A DNA stretch of 62,506 bases from Chloroflexota bacterium (lineage in GTDB: Bacteria; Chloroflexota; Dehalococcoidia; GIF9; UBA5629), in the NCBI GenBank assembly GCA_016875875.1, contig VGOP01000010.1, forward strand, positions 1 through 62,506, written 5' to 3'. A program made the position numbers and the translations under genes. The notes under the pieces are model-generated. The model made no database searches, was not told the DNA's origin, and saw only the letters and a list, made by a program, of their open reading frames with translations. Positions 51,418 to 59,251 of the stretch are shown here, one piece after another. Each line of letters begins with the position of its first letter. Position 1 is the stretch's first letter.

Positions 51418-51495
51418 AATGTCATTCTGAGCGAAGCGAAGAATCTGTGAGATTCTTAGTCGTCCCAATTTGTTGGGACTCCTCAGAATGACATT
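51418..51495. repeat. 78-bp MITE-like palindromic element (best copy)
   Basis: The ends AATGTCATTCTGAG (51418-51431) and CTCAGAATGACATT (51482-51495) are perfect 14-bp inverted repeats. Inside, AGAATCT-GTG-AGATTCT and GTCCC-AATTTGTT-GGGAC form further hairpins. This is the most complete member of the family seen at 10052, 23058 and 44413. It lies in a gene-free stretch from 51330 to 51762. Confidence 0.85.
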
Positions 51496-51525
51496 AATAA
51501 ACAATCTCGTACTGAAGGAGTTCAG

Positions 51526-51614
51526 ATGTCAACCAACCTGGAGAGAAAATCTCAATAGTCCATGCGGCAGAGCGATACCACCTCCTGACCAAAACGATGG
51601 ATTGTGTTCCCTAG
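51526..51614 (+). pseudogene. short gene remnant after the repeat
   Basis: ATG 51526 has a good AAGGAG site but meets TAG after ten codons (51556-51558). A -1 shift at that point gives 19 more codons (51555-51611) in plausible protein sequence (IVHAAERYHLLTKTMDCVP) before the next stop. It looks like the start of a decayed gene or mobile element. The rest of the gap to 51762 shows nothing recognisable. Confidence 0.3.
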
Positions 51615-51762
51615 TCTTGGCACAGATTGCGCTCCTCGCTACCTGCTAGGCGGGGTGTCCTGTTAACTAATTTGACTTTACGAAAACACTGACTCAAGGA
51701 GTGACTTGTTATCGTTGTTTATAGGGTTCGAACCAAGGTTGATTGGCCCCCAACCAGCTCTG

Positions 51763-52269
51763 TCATCTTCTCTGGGGTTCACCCCACGCGCTGGAACCTG
51801 TAGGCCCAGGGCCGCTCTGCCATTCCGCAATTAAGCTCTGCCTCATTTGTATTAGCCTGGCACCAATATCGGCGGCAAGATTTTCCATGATTGTGTATCC
51901 TATATGAGGATGTTGGTGAAGCAGAGCTAGTAAATCAGTACCCCGAATACGGATTTCCTCACCATCCTCAGCACATATCGCACTGGCAGAATGATTATAT
52001 GGCGCTACCAAGGCAGACCATCCAAAGACTTCTCCCGGCAGGGCTTGATGAACCCTGACGTACTTGTTCCACGGCTTTTTAACCCAGGTCACGATATCGA
52101 CCTTGCCGCTACAGCATATATGTAGATTCGTTGCCCTGGTCCCCTCCTCCAAAATACGATCACCCTCATGTAAGGTGTGCAGGTGACAAAGCTCCGCTAT
52201 TTTATCTAAATCACTGTCAGTTAGACCTTTGAAGAGTTCAAACTCCTTCACACGTTGTACAGTAACCAT
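51763..52269 (-). CDS. cyclic-nucleotide-binding-fold protein without DNA-binding domain
   Basis: This 168-residue protein is a single cNMP-binding beta-barrel (FELFKGLTDSDLDKIAELCHLHTLHEGDRILEEGT at the start, LPGEVFGWSALVAPYNHSASA near residue 78) with the helical C-terminus of Crp proteins but no helix-turn-helix. The Arg that holds the nucleotide phosphate is His here, so cAMP binding is doubtful. It is the last gene of the minus-strand run from hdrA through kinase and response regulators, and probably a signalling partner of those. Ribosome site GGAGGG is strong. Confidence 0.85.
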   Translation of the reverse strand: MVTVQRVKEFELFKGLTDSDLDKIAELCHLHTLHEGDRILEEGTRATNLHICCSGKVDIVTWVKKPWNKYVRVHQALPGEVFGWSALVAPYNHSASAICAEDGEEIRIRGTDLLALLHQHPHIGYTIMENLAADIGARLIQMRQSLIAEWQSGPGPTGSSAWGEPQRR

Positions 52270-52348
52270 TCCTTATCCCTCCTTCTTTTTTTGACACAAT
52301 TATGCCTGCTTCGCTAACATCCTATTTTGACGCAACACGTATTTGAGA

Positions 52349-52954
52349 CTACGTTCCTGAACGAGTCCCCAACCATTCTCTATACGGGCACAGTCTTTCG
52401 GTAACAGGTAACTGTCTGAGCTCGTTGATTTCGTCTTCGCTGACAACTGCTATGGTTCCGTATCTATCATGTATATCTTGGGCAAATCCACAGCAGCTAC
52501 ATTCATAATTGTGTGTGCATAGCTGGAACGATACAGCTCCAAGTTCCAACCAGTCTTCCTTCTCTGGCAACTTTTTTTCCACTACCTCTTGCAGTGCCCC
52601 TTTGATTGTCTTTTCCAGATCCTCAACCTTGAAAGGCTTGGGCAAATATTCGAGAAGGCCTAAACGTCGTGCCTTATCTCGTGTTTCGATTGAAGGATAA
52701 GCAGTAATCATTATCCCTTTAGTCTTAGGCTTAAGGTTTTTAGCCTGCTCGAATACTTGCAGACCATCTACACCCGGCAGCCTTAGATCAAGAACCAGAA
52801 CGCCAAAGTCCTCTTTCGCGATCCTTACTAAGGCTTCTTCTCCGGTTTCAACACACTCCACATCATACCCATCATCCACCAGCCAGTCCCGCACACTTTC
52901 TCTCACCACAGCCTCATCTTCTACGAGCAGTATCTTTCCTTTCTTAGCTTCCAT
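52349..52954 (-). CDS. response regulator with Cys-rich output domain, paralogue 1
   Basis: This 201-residue protein has a receiver domain (LLVEDEAVVRESVRDWL, phospho-Asp in VLVLDLRLPGVDGL near residue 55, K in YLPKPFK near 105) and a short C-terminal domain (about 135-201) with LELGAVSFQLCTHNYECSCC, then GFAQDIHDRYGTI and ERLCPY. The five cysteines could bind metal, Fe-S or act as a redox switch. No DNA-binding or enzymatic output is seen. A similar NYxC..C segment occurs, from memory, in GcvH-like redox proteins of other anaerobes. It has a close paralogue upstream. Confidence 0.85.
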   Translation of the reverse strand: MEAKKGKILLVEDEAVVRESVRDWLVDDGYDVECVETGEEALVRIAKEDFGVLVLDLRLPGVDGLQVFEQAKNLKPKTKGIMITAYPSIETRDKARRLGLLEYLPKPFKVEDLEKTIKGALQEVVEKKLPEKEDWLELGAVSFQLCTHNYECSCCGFAQDIHDRYGTIAVVSEDEINELRQLPVTERLCPYREWLGTRSGT

Positions 52955-53078
52955 GTTTCCCCCCTTGTGAAATCTATAGAAATACTCGCTTTATCAGTAC
53001 GCTAAATATTATTTCTTTCACCTCCCTCCACTTCGATCTTACTTATTGTGTAATACGCCTCCGAACGCCTTTTTGTTG

Positions 53079-53702
53079 CTACACAGATACTAGATCAGAT
53101 CTTTCCTTCTTCACAAAATGCACTGATGTATAGCGGCACAACCTTTGACTGCCGGGTAATTGCTTAAGCTTTGCAACTTCATTCTCGCCAATTACTGATA
53201 TAGTGCCGAATCTATCCTGTATGTCCTGGGCAAACGCGCAGTGGCCGCACTCATAGTTGCGAGTGCATAATCTAAAAGATACAGCTCCGAGTTCTAGCCA
53301 GACATGCTTATCCTTTAGCTTCTTTTGTTCAACTTCGTCCAACGCTCCACTTATTATCTTTTCCAAGTCCTCAATCTTGAAAGGTTTAGGTAAATAGTCG
53401 AGAAGCCCTATTTCTTTTGCCTTTTCCAGTGTCTCCTTGGAAGGATAGGCAGTAATGATTATCCCTTTGATCTCGGGTTTTACGTCCTTAGCTTCCTCGA
53501 ATGCGTGCAAACCGTCAACTCCTGGTAGTCTTAGATCAAAAACTATAACACCGAATTCTTCCTTCTTTATTCTCTCAACGGCTTCTTCTCCAGATTCAGC
53601 AACTTCAACCTCATATCCATCACCCACTAGCCACTCCTGCAACGCCTCCCTCAACACTGTCTCATCTTCTACCAGCAGAATCTTCCTTTTTTTGACTTTC
53701 AT
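53079..53702 (-). CDS. response regulator with Cys-rich output domain, paralogue 2
   Basis: This response regulator of about 207 residues has the same plan as its downstream neighbour: receiver domain (LLVEDETVLREALQEWL, VIVFDLRLPGVDGL, YLPKPFK) and an output domain LELGAVSFRLCTRNYECGHC with AFAQDIQDRFGTI and QRLCRY. The frame extends to 53762 inside the kinase gene, but the ATG at 53702 has a GGGAG site and starts KVKKRKILLVEDE. It begins 10 bp after the kinase stop, so it is the likely cognate partner. The two paralogues probably arose by tandem duplication. Confidence 0.85.
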   Translation of the reverse strand: MKVKKRKILLVEDETVLREALQEWLVGDGYEVEVAESGEEAVERIKKEEFGVIVFDLRLPGVDGLHAFEEAKDVKPEIKGIIITAYPSKETLEKAKEIGLLDYLPKPFKIEDLEKIISGALDEVEQKKLKDKHVWLELGAVSFRLCTRNYECGHCAFAQDIQDRFGTISVIGENEVAKLKQLPGSQRLCRYTSVHFVKKERSDLVSV

Positions 53703-53712
53703 CATCTTCTCC

Positions 53713-55878
53713 CTATAAGCTGTCAACCGTGACGGCATTACCTCTTTCGGAGGTTTCCTCATGGTGTAGGGGTAAATAGATAGTAAAGGTAGCCCCCTCC
53801 CCCTCCTTACTTTGTACTTCTATTCTTCCATGGTGCCGTTGGATGATTCCATAAGATATAGCCAAACCCAGACCTACGCCCTTTACCTCATGTTTTGTGG
53901 TGAAGAAGGGTGTGAATAGCTTGCGCATATTTTCTGAAGAAATCCCACAACCTGTGTCCTGGACCTCTATCTTGAGCTGACCATTGTTAACTGAGGTGCG
54001 GAGGGTTAGCTTGCCTCCCTGAGGCATTGCCTGAATAGCGTTCAAAATAAGGTTAGTGCAGACCTGATAAAGCTGGTCAAAGTCAGCCATTAGATTAGGC
54101 AGGGAGGGCTCAAGCTCTTTTACTATTTGGATGTGCTGTAACTCAGCCGAGTGAGCAGCAAGGTCAAAGGCTCGGTTGATAACGTCGTTTAGGTTCAACT
54201 GCCGAAACGCTGGGGGCGACTGCCGAGCGAAATCAAGGAGATTTCGGATTAATTTTGTGCTGCGAGTGAGTTCTGCTTCCATTTTAGATAGGTAGCCGAG
54301 GGCAACTTCCTTGGGAATATTGTCGCCTCCTACCTTCTTGGCCAGCAATTGGGTATAGGCGAGTACACCGGAGAGAGGATTGTTGACTTCGTGAGCAATG
54401 GAGGCAGCTAACTGACCCAGCGATGTCAGTTTCTCAGCCTGGATTAGCTGCTCCTGGCTTTCCTTTAGCCGCTGATGAGACTCGCTGAGCTCTCGGTAAG
54501 CTGCACTCAATTTGTCTTGCATCTCTTTTTCTTTGGTCACATCCCTGGCAATATTCTGGAAACCCTTTAGCTTGCCGTCTTCTCTAATCAGGTTGGTGGT
54601 CAGTTTTAGAATCCTTCCGGTTTCATCTTTGCTAATCAGGCGCTGCTCGTATGGTTGTTCTACCGTTTCTCCCAAGAATAGTTTACGCCTAATTTGTCTG
54701 GCTAAACTGAGACCTTCCTCCGCCAGGAAATCTCTTACATTCATCCCTAGCAGTTCTTTGGAGCTATAGCCGGTCAATTCCTCAGTAGCTTTGTTGGCAG
54801 CTATAATATTACCATGTGAGTCATGTATCCAGATGGCATCGTGTGCATCTTCAAATATCTCGCGATACCGTCTTTCTGAGGCCAAGGCTTGTCGTGCTGC
54901 CAAACGCTCTCTTTGGTAAAGCTGGGAATTCTCAATACCAATGCCAATCTGACTACCTATGGTAGTAAGCAACTCCACTTCCTCACCCAAGAATTGTCGC
55001 GACTCACGCATAGCCCCGGCGAGAGTACCCACTACTTTCCCCTTAGATTTCAGCGGCACAATAACCTCGGCTCGCATTCCCTCTCGTCTCACTATCCCCC
55101 TAGTAAGTCTAGGGTCTTGAGCGGCATCCTCTATCAGCAGTGGTTCCCCGGTCTGGGCAACGCGGCCGTTGAAGCCCTCCCCTACCTTTAGTCCTTTTAG
55201 CCCGGCAACAAACTCCTCAGATACTTCCCGGTAGGTTATAAGCTTAAGCTCTTGCTTATCTTCGTCCAAAAGAAATATCAGGACAATATCCAAGCCCATT
55301 ACCTGCTTAATCTTATCGACGACTGCGCTTAATATATCCTCCAACTCCAAAGATTGACTGACGATGTCTGAAATCTCATTTAAGGCAGAAAGTCGTTTCT
55401 CATTACTTCTTGCGACCTGATATGCGGATTCAAGCTGCTGGTCAGCCGCCTCCAGCTTTGACAGCATTTGTTGCCGGCGCTCCCTTTCTTTTCTGAAGCG
55501 GTCAAACCACAGATTTATTAGAACGCCCAAGAGGATGACAGCAGTGGTCTCAAGCAAAGCATCAGGGAAATATTCTGAGACTAAGAAAACCCGAGGTAGC
55601 ATAATGACAGACGCCATTGCTAAGCTGACAAATCCCGCCGTCGTGCCAAAGACAAAAGCGGCGTAGCTGACCGGCACCAGAAGGAGAATACGCTCCAAAG
55701 CGTGCCGGCTGAGACCCAGAAATGAGAAGAGAGATGATGAACTGGTCGAGAGTATCTGCTGCGGGTAATACAACACTATGACAATGGCAAAGATTACTAC
55801 CACTGCCCAGAAATGGGGATTGGTTAGGATATTGAGGTGGCGACTAATCGTATGTACATCAAGATGTTTAGTATTCAT
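53713..55878 (-). CDS. membrane sensor histidine kinase (GAF-PAS-HisKA-HATPase)
   Basis: This 721-residue kinase has three or four N-terminal helices (about residues 20-125), a coiled coil, GAF (about 165-315), PAS (about 335-450), HisKA with SIAHEVNNPLSGVLAYTQLL near 493 (phospho-His) and a HATPase domain with N box NLILNAIQAM, G1 DTGCGIS and G2 GVGLGLAIS. Nothing marks the ligand; the GAF or PAS domain may bind a flavin, heme or small molecule. It overlaps the FlxA-like gene by 11 bp, so sensor and redox complex are made from one transcript. Confidence 0.93.
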   Translation of the reverse strand: MNTKHLDVHTISRHLNILTNPHFWAVVVIFAIVIVLYYPQQILSTSSSSLFSFLGLSRHALERILLLVPVSYAAFVFGTTAGFVSLAMASVIMLPRVFLVSEYFPDALLETTAVILLGVLINLWFDRFRKERERRQQMLSKLEAADQQLESAYQVARSNEKRLSALNEISDIVSQSLELEDILSAVVDKIKQVMGLDIVLIFLLDEDKQELKLITYREVSEEFVAGLKGLKVGEGFNGRVAQTGEPLLIEDAAQDPRLTRGIVRREGMRAEVIVPLKSKGKVVGTLAGAMRESRQFLGEEVELLTTIGSQIGIGIENSQLYQRERLAARQALASERRYREIFEDAHDAIWIHDSHGNIIAANKATEELTGYSSKELLGMNVRDFLAEEGLSLARQIRRKLFLGETVEQPYEQRLISKDETGRILKLTTNLIREDGKLKGFQNIARDVTKEKEMQDKLSAAYRELSESHQRLKESQEQLIQAEKLTSLGQLAASIAHEVNNPLSGVLAYTQLLAKKVGGDNIPKEVALGYLSKMEAELTRSTKLIRNLLDFARQSPPAFRQLNLNDVINRAFDLAAHSAELQHIQIVKELEPSLPNLMADFDQLYQVCTNLILNAIQAMPQGGKLTLRTSVNNGQLKIEVQDTGCGISSENMRKLFTPFFTTKHEVKGVGLGLAISYGIIQRHHGRIEVQSKEGEGATFTIYLPLHHEETSERGNAVTVDSL

Positions 55879-56740
55879 CAGATATAAAATTCCTTATCTG
55901 GGCATAGGTGAACACCGGCCCATCACGGCACACATATAAGTTTCCGATATTACATCGCCCGCACTTGCCTATTCCGCACTTCATTCTTTTTTCCAGAGTA
56001 GTTATCATTTGCCCTGGGACGAAGCCGAGTTTTTCCAGAACTGGAAAGGTCAGCCTTATCATAATGGGTGGGCCGCAAACAACGGCTATTGCCTTTTTAG
56101 CTGAAGGAGCTATTTGCTCCAATACCGCTGGGACAAAACCCTCTCTTCCCATCCAGTTCTTATCACCTTTATCAACAGTAGTTATCATGTTTATTGTTTT
56201 ATCCTGATTCCAGATATCAAGATCATACTTGAAGCACAGGTCTACAGGACTACGTGCTCCATATATTATATCTATATTTTCGTATTTATCTCTATTGTCT
56301 AATACGTTCCAGATGAGAGAGCGAAGCGGCGCTAGACCGATTCCGCCACCAACGAAAACGAGATTCTTGCCCCGCATCAGCTCAAAGGGAAAACTGTTAC
56401 CATAAGGCCCCCTGAAACCAATCTCGGTACCAATGCTGAGGCGATGCATGGCATTGGTTACCACCCCCACCCTGTTGATAGTGCACTCTAAATGGCCGTT
56501 TCTGGTAGGGCTGGAGGAAATGCAGAAGGTGGCTTCTCCTATGCCAAAGATAGAAAGTTCGGCAAATTGACCTGATTCAAAGGTAAACTCTTTACGCAGT
56601 TTCCCGTCCTTGAAATTGAAATGGAGGGTTCTGATAGAGGGCGTTTCTTCAATAATTTTGTCTATTACTACTAGATGTGGTAAATAGACATTGTCTTGGG
56701 CAAGAAGTTTTTTTCTTTGGTTAATATCAGTAATAGCCAT
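55868..56740 (-). CDS. FlxA-like FAD/NAD(P)-binding oxidoreductase subunit
   Basis: This 290-residue protein of the ferredoxin-NADP reductase fold resembles FlxA, AsrB and HydG-type subunits. FAD-site segment is ATFCISSSPTRNG near residue 70, the NAD site LVFVGGGIGLAPLRSLIWN near 127 and VVCGPPIMI near 220. The C-terminal CGIGKCGRCNIGNLYVCRDGPVF cysteines bind a [2Fe-2S] cluster. It would be the pyridine-nucleotide entry point of the HdrA/Flx complex. Ordered after the two Fe-S subunits and directly before the kinase. Confidence 0.88.
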   Translation of the reverse strand: MAITDINQRKKLLAQDNVYLPHLVVIDKIIEETPSIRTLHFNFKDGKLRKEFTFESGQFAELSIFGIGEATFCISSSPTRNGHLECTINRVGVVTNAMHRLSIGTEIGFRGPYGNSFPFELMRGKNLVFVGGGIGLAPLRSLIWNVLDNRDKYENIDIIYGARSPVDLCFKYDLDIWNQDKTINMITTVDKGDKNWMGREGFVPAVLEQIAPSAKKAIAVVCGPPIMIRLTFPVLEKLGFVPGQMITTLEKRMKCGIGKCGRCNIGNLYVCRDGPVFTYAQIRNFISDEY

Positions 56741-56769
56741 CTTTCACTTACCCAACTATTTTGTCCATG

Positions 56770-57810
56770 TTATTTCTCACTCCGAGATGTGGCACTGGCT
56801 GGTAAACTACTTAGGACTTGGCTAATATCCCAATTCACTGGACACAACCGTATACACCTGCCACAACCAGTACAGGCAGTAATGTCAAAGTTCATTGGGT
56901 AAAATTCGTATTTATGGCATACCCTTTGCCTTACCCGCCTCCATTTTTCCTCTCTCGGATTTTCCATGGGCATCTTGGTATAAAGTCTGAAACTGCAACT
57001 ATCCCACCCTCTATATCTTGCCCCTTGCTTCTTAATCAACTCATCGCAAATATCGAAACAGAAACAAGTGGGGCAAAGGAAAGTGCAGACACCACAGCTA
57101 ATACACTTGGCGGCGACTTTCTCCCAATAATCCTTGTCGCTGAAGCAAGCCTGTAACTTCTTCGCGATTTCTTTTGTATCGACCTTTTTTATCACCATGT
57201 CGGAAAGTGCTGCTTTTTCCGACTTCGCTTTAGCACCATCAGCTTTAGTGGCCTGTTTCACCAAACTGGTCGCTGCCAGCAACTCTTCACCCTTATCAGT
57301 AATTTCTTCGATTAAGAATTCATCCCCAATATCGGTGAACATCAGGTCAACATCGGCTGACTCCGTGGGTTTGAGCCCTAATGAAGTACAGAAACAGCTA
57401 TCATAAGGATTGGTGCAGCTAAGACCGATGAGCACGGTGTTCTTTCTTTTTGATACGTAGTAGGGGTCTTCACATGTCTCGGTAAAGACCTTATCTACCA
57501 TAGCTATGCCTCTGGCGTCACAGGGCCGGATGCCAAAAATAAGCTGCTTTTGCTCATCTTGCGGTATTTCTATATGGTAGCCATCTTCGTTTTTCTTGAA
57601 GCTGAACATTCTCTCCATGGAAGGGAGAAAATTAGCTTTACAGGGGATGACTGTGTTTCTATACCAATCTAAGAAGCTGACATCTATACCATCCCATCTG
57701 ACCATCTTGGCAATGTTTTCCTCTTTAAATGGAACAAACACGTTCAACCGCTGGTTCCACATGCCAAGGAGTTTAGCTATTTCTTTTTTGCCGATCTTCT
57801 TAGTGGCCAC
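56770..57810 (-). CDS. FlxB/AsrA-like Fe-S electron-transfer subunit
   Basis: This 346-residue protein has an N-terminal region like the anaerobic sulfite reductase A / hydrogenase beta family (GIRPCDARGIAMVDKVF near residue 92, a GLSCTNPYDSCFCTSLG cysteine set near 130) and two C-terminal [4Fe-4S] motifs: CISCGVCTFLCPTC near 240 and CTGCGRCIRLCPVNW near 315. It should wire electrons between the FAD/NAD subunit and HdrA. A Lys/Ala-rich linker at about 195-215 is atypical. The start is GTG 57810 after GGGGG. Confidence 0.88.
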   Translation of the reverse strand: MATKKIGKKEIAKLLGMWNQRLNVFVPFKEENIAKMVRWDGIDVSFLDWYRNTVIPCKANFLPSMERMFSFKKNEDGYHIEIPQDEQKQLIFGIRPCDARGIAMVDKVFTETCEDPYYVSKRKNTVLIGLSCTNPYDSCFCTSLGLKPTESADVDLMFTDIGDEFLIEEITDKGEELLAATSLVKQATKADGAKAKSEKAALSDMVIKKVDTKEIAKKLQACFSDKDYWEKVAAKCISCGVCTFLCPTCFCFDICDELIKKQGARYRGWDSCSFRLYTKMPMENPREEKWRRVRQRVCHKYEFYPMNFDITACTGCGRCIRLCPVNWDISQVLSSLPASATSRSEK

Positions 57811-57821
57811 CTGTCCCCCTT

Positions 57822-58784
57822 TTACATGATCAAGTCTTCGGCCTCCACAGGCTCGTAGGCCGTCATTAACGCCGGTGCATCCTTATCTATTCCTGCCTGA
57901 TAATGGAACATCTCGTCAACTAATTCGGACATCTTTTTGGACAAGCTTCTTAGCGGGATATTCTGCGGACAAACACGTTCGCACTCACCGCAGTCAGTGC
58001 ATCTTCCAGCGACATGTATATTTCTAATTACCTGAAACATGAGATTATCCTGCCACTGTGAAACGGGTGATATCCATTGCGGCTGGGACTCCTCAACAAA
58101 GCACCGCTCGCAAAAACAAGCCGGGCATACCTGACGACACGCGTAGCACCGGATGCAACGACTGAGCTGTTTTTTCCAGAATGCCCATCTCTGTTCCGGA
58201 ACCATATCCTCTAGTTGCTTAATCCTCCTCAGGCTCAACTCTTTATCACCAATCGCGTTAGTTGGTATACCCACCAGGATATCGTATTCCTGAGGGGTGG
58301 GAGACTCACAGCCGAGGCAGTGTTCAAATAAGACTTCCTTTGTGGGTAACTCTGTTTTCTGCCCGCCAATAATTACTGCTACCTTTTCTCCTTGCAGGGC
58401 AATATCATCAATTTCATCCCTGTCCTTATTTACTAACTGTTCCACCTTCGCTATATCAATCAACCCGGAGCAAGGAACGCCAATAATTACCACGTCGTCT
58501 CTACTCACCTGATTATCCTGTATGAGACTAACAACGGAGCGACTATCGCAACCTTTAGCGACTATGCCTACGCGTCCCGGTACCTCAGTTAGGAATTTAG
58601 CTAGATTATTTACTATGAACGGGTTAATTACTAAAGATGCCACCTCCTCTTTCTCTCTGGTAATCAAAGGAGTAGCGGTGAATTTCAGGCTCCCTCGGGC
58701 AAAGCCAACTATATGGTCGGCTTTCCCCTCATCTAGCAGTTTCCTAGCCTCTTTCCGTAGCTCTTGTTCCATATTACTGTCCAT
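57822..58784 (-). CDS. FlxC/FrhB-like Fe-S subunit
   Basis: This 320-residue protein has an N-terminal region similar to coenzyme F420 hydrogenase beta-type proteins (GRVGIVAKGCDSRSVVSLIQ near residue 70, VIIGVPCSGLIDIAKVE near 100, FEHCLGCESPTPQEYDI near 150). Two [4Fe-4S] motifs follow, CIRCYACRQVCPACFCERC near 210 and CTDCGECERVCPQNIP near 263. It shares its general plan with the next gene and may stem from the same ancestor. The first ATG overlaps mvhD by 11 bp; a second ATG four codons in is possible. Role in the HdrA complex is inferred from position. Confidence 0.85.
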   Translation of the reverse strand: MDSNMEQELRKEARKLLDEGKADHIVGFARGSLKFTATPLITREKEEVASLVINPFIVNNLAKFLTEVPGRVGIVAKGCDSRSVVSLIQDNQVSRDDVVIIGVPCSGLIDIAKVEQLVNKDRDEIDDIALQGEKVAVIIGGQKTELPTKEVLFEHCLGCESPTPQEYDILVGIPTNAIGDKELSLRRIKQLEDMVPEQRWAFWKKQLSRCIRCYACRQVCPACFCERCFVEESQPQWISPVSQWQDNLMFQVIRNIHVAGRCTDCGECERVCPQNIPLRSLSKKMSELVDEMFHYQAGIDKDAPALMTAYEPVEAEDLIM

Positions 58785-59226
58785 CTTCGGAGAATAATCT
58801 ATTAGGTCCCACTTCTTCTACATCTTTAACTACGGCGGCAACTACCTGGGCAAACTTCGCACCTTCTGACGCCGATACCCAGCTCGCCCTAAACCGTTCT
58901 TCCGGAATACCCATATACTCTAAGAATTTCTTGGTTAACGCAATTCTTCTTCTGGCACGGTAGTTTCCCGTTTGGTAATGGCAGTCACCGGGATGACAGC
59001 CGGACACCAAAACACCATCAAAACCCAGACGCAAACCCTTAAGGATTAACAGTGGATCAACTCTTCCCGAACACGGCACCTTCAATATTTTCACGTTGGC
59101 TGGATATTTCTTACGACCGGATCCAGCTAAATCAGCGCCGGCATAGCTACACCATTTACATAAGAACCCGACTATTCTGGGCTCCCATTCTGATTTACGT
59201 TCCATCTTATTACGCCTCGTTTCCAT
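58774..59226 (-). CDS. mvhD: MvhD/FlxD-type Fe-S subunit
   Basis: This 150-residue subunit binds a [2Fe-2S] cluster and passes electrons to HdrA in methanogen and sulfate-reducer complexes. Family cysteines are in GFLCKWCSYAGADLAG, KVPCSGRVDP and VSGCHPGDCHYQTGN. The first ATG is 26 bp from the hdrA stop. An ATG seven codons in (59205), with GAGG nine bases upstream, gives the shorter typical N-terminus. No hydrogenase subunit genes are near, so it is FlxD-like rather than part of a hydrogenase. Confidence 0.93.
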   Translation of the reverse strand: METRRNKMERKSEWEPRIVGFLCKWCSYAGADLAGSGRKKYPANVKILKVPCSGRVDPLLILKGLRLGFDGVLVSGCHPGDCHYQTGNYRARRRIALTKKFLEYMGIPEERFRASWVSASEGAKFAQVVAAVVKDVEEVGPNRLFSEDGQ

Positions 59227-59251
59227 GAGTTAGCGCAGAATCAAAGCAAGC

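Noticed and set aside
53703-53762. 20-codon N-terminal extension of the upstream response regulator
   Set aside because: It lies inside the kinase gene; the ATG at 53702 has a good ribosome site and a normal receiver-domain start.
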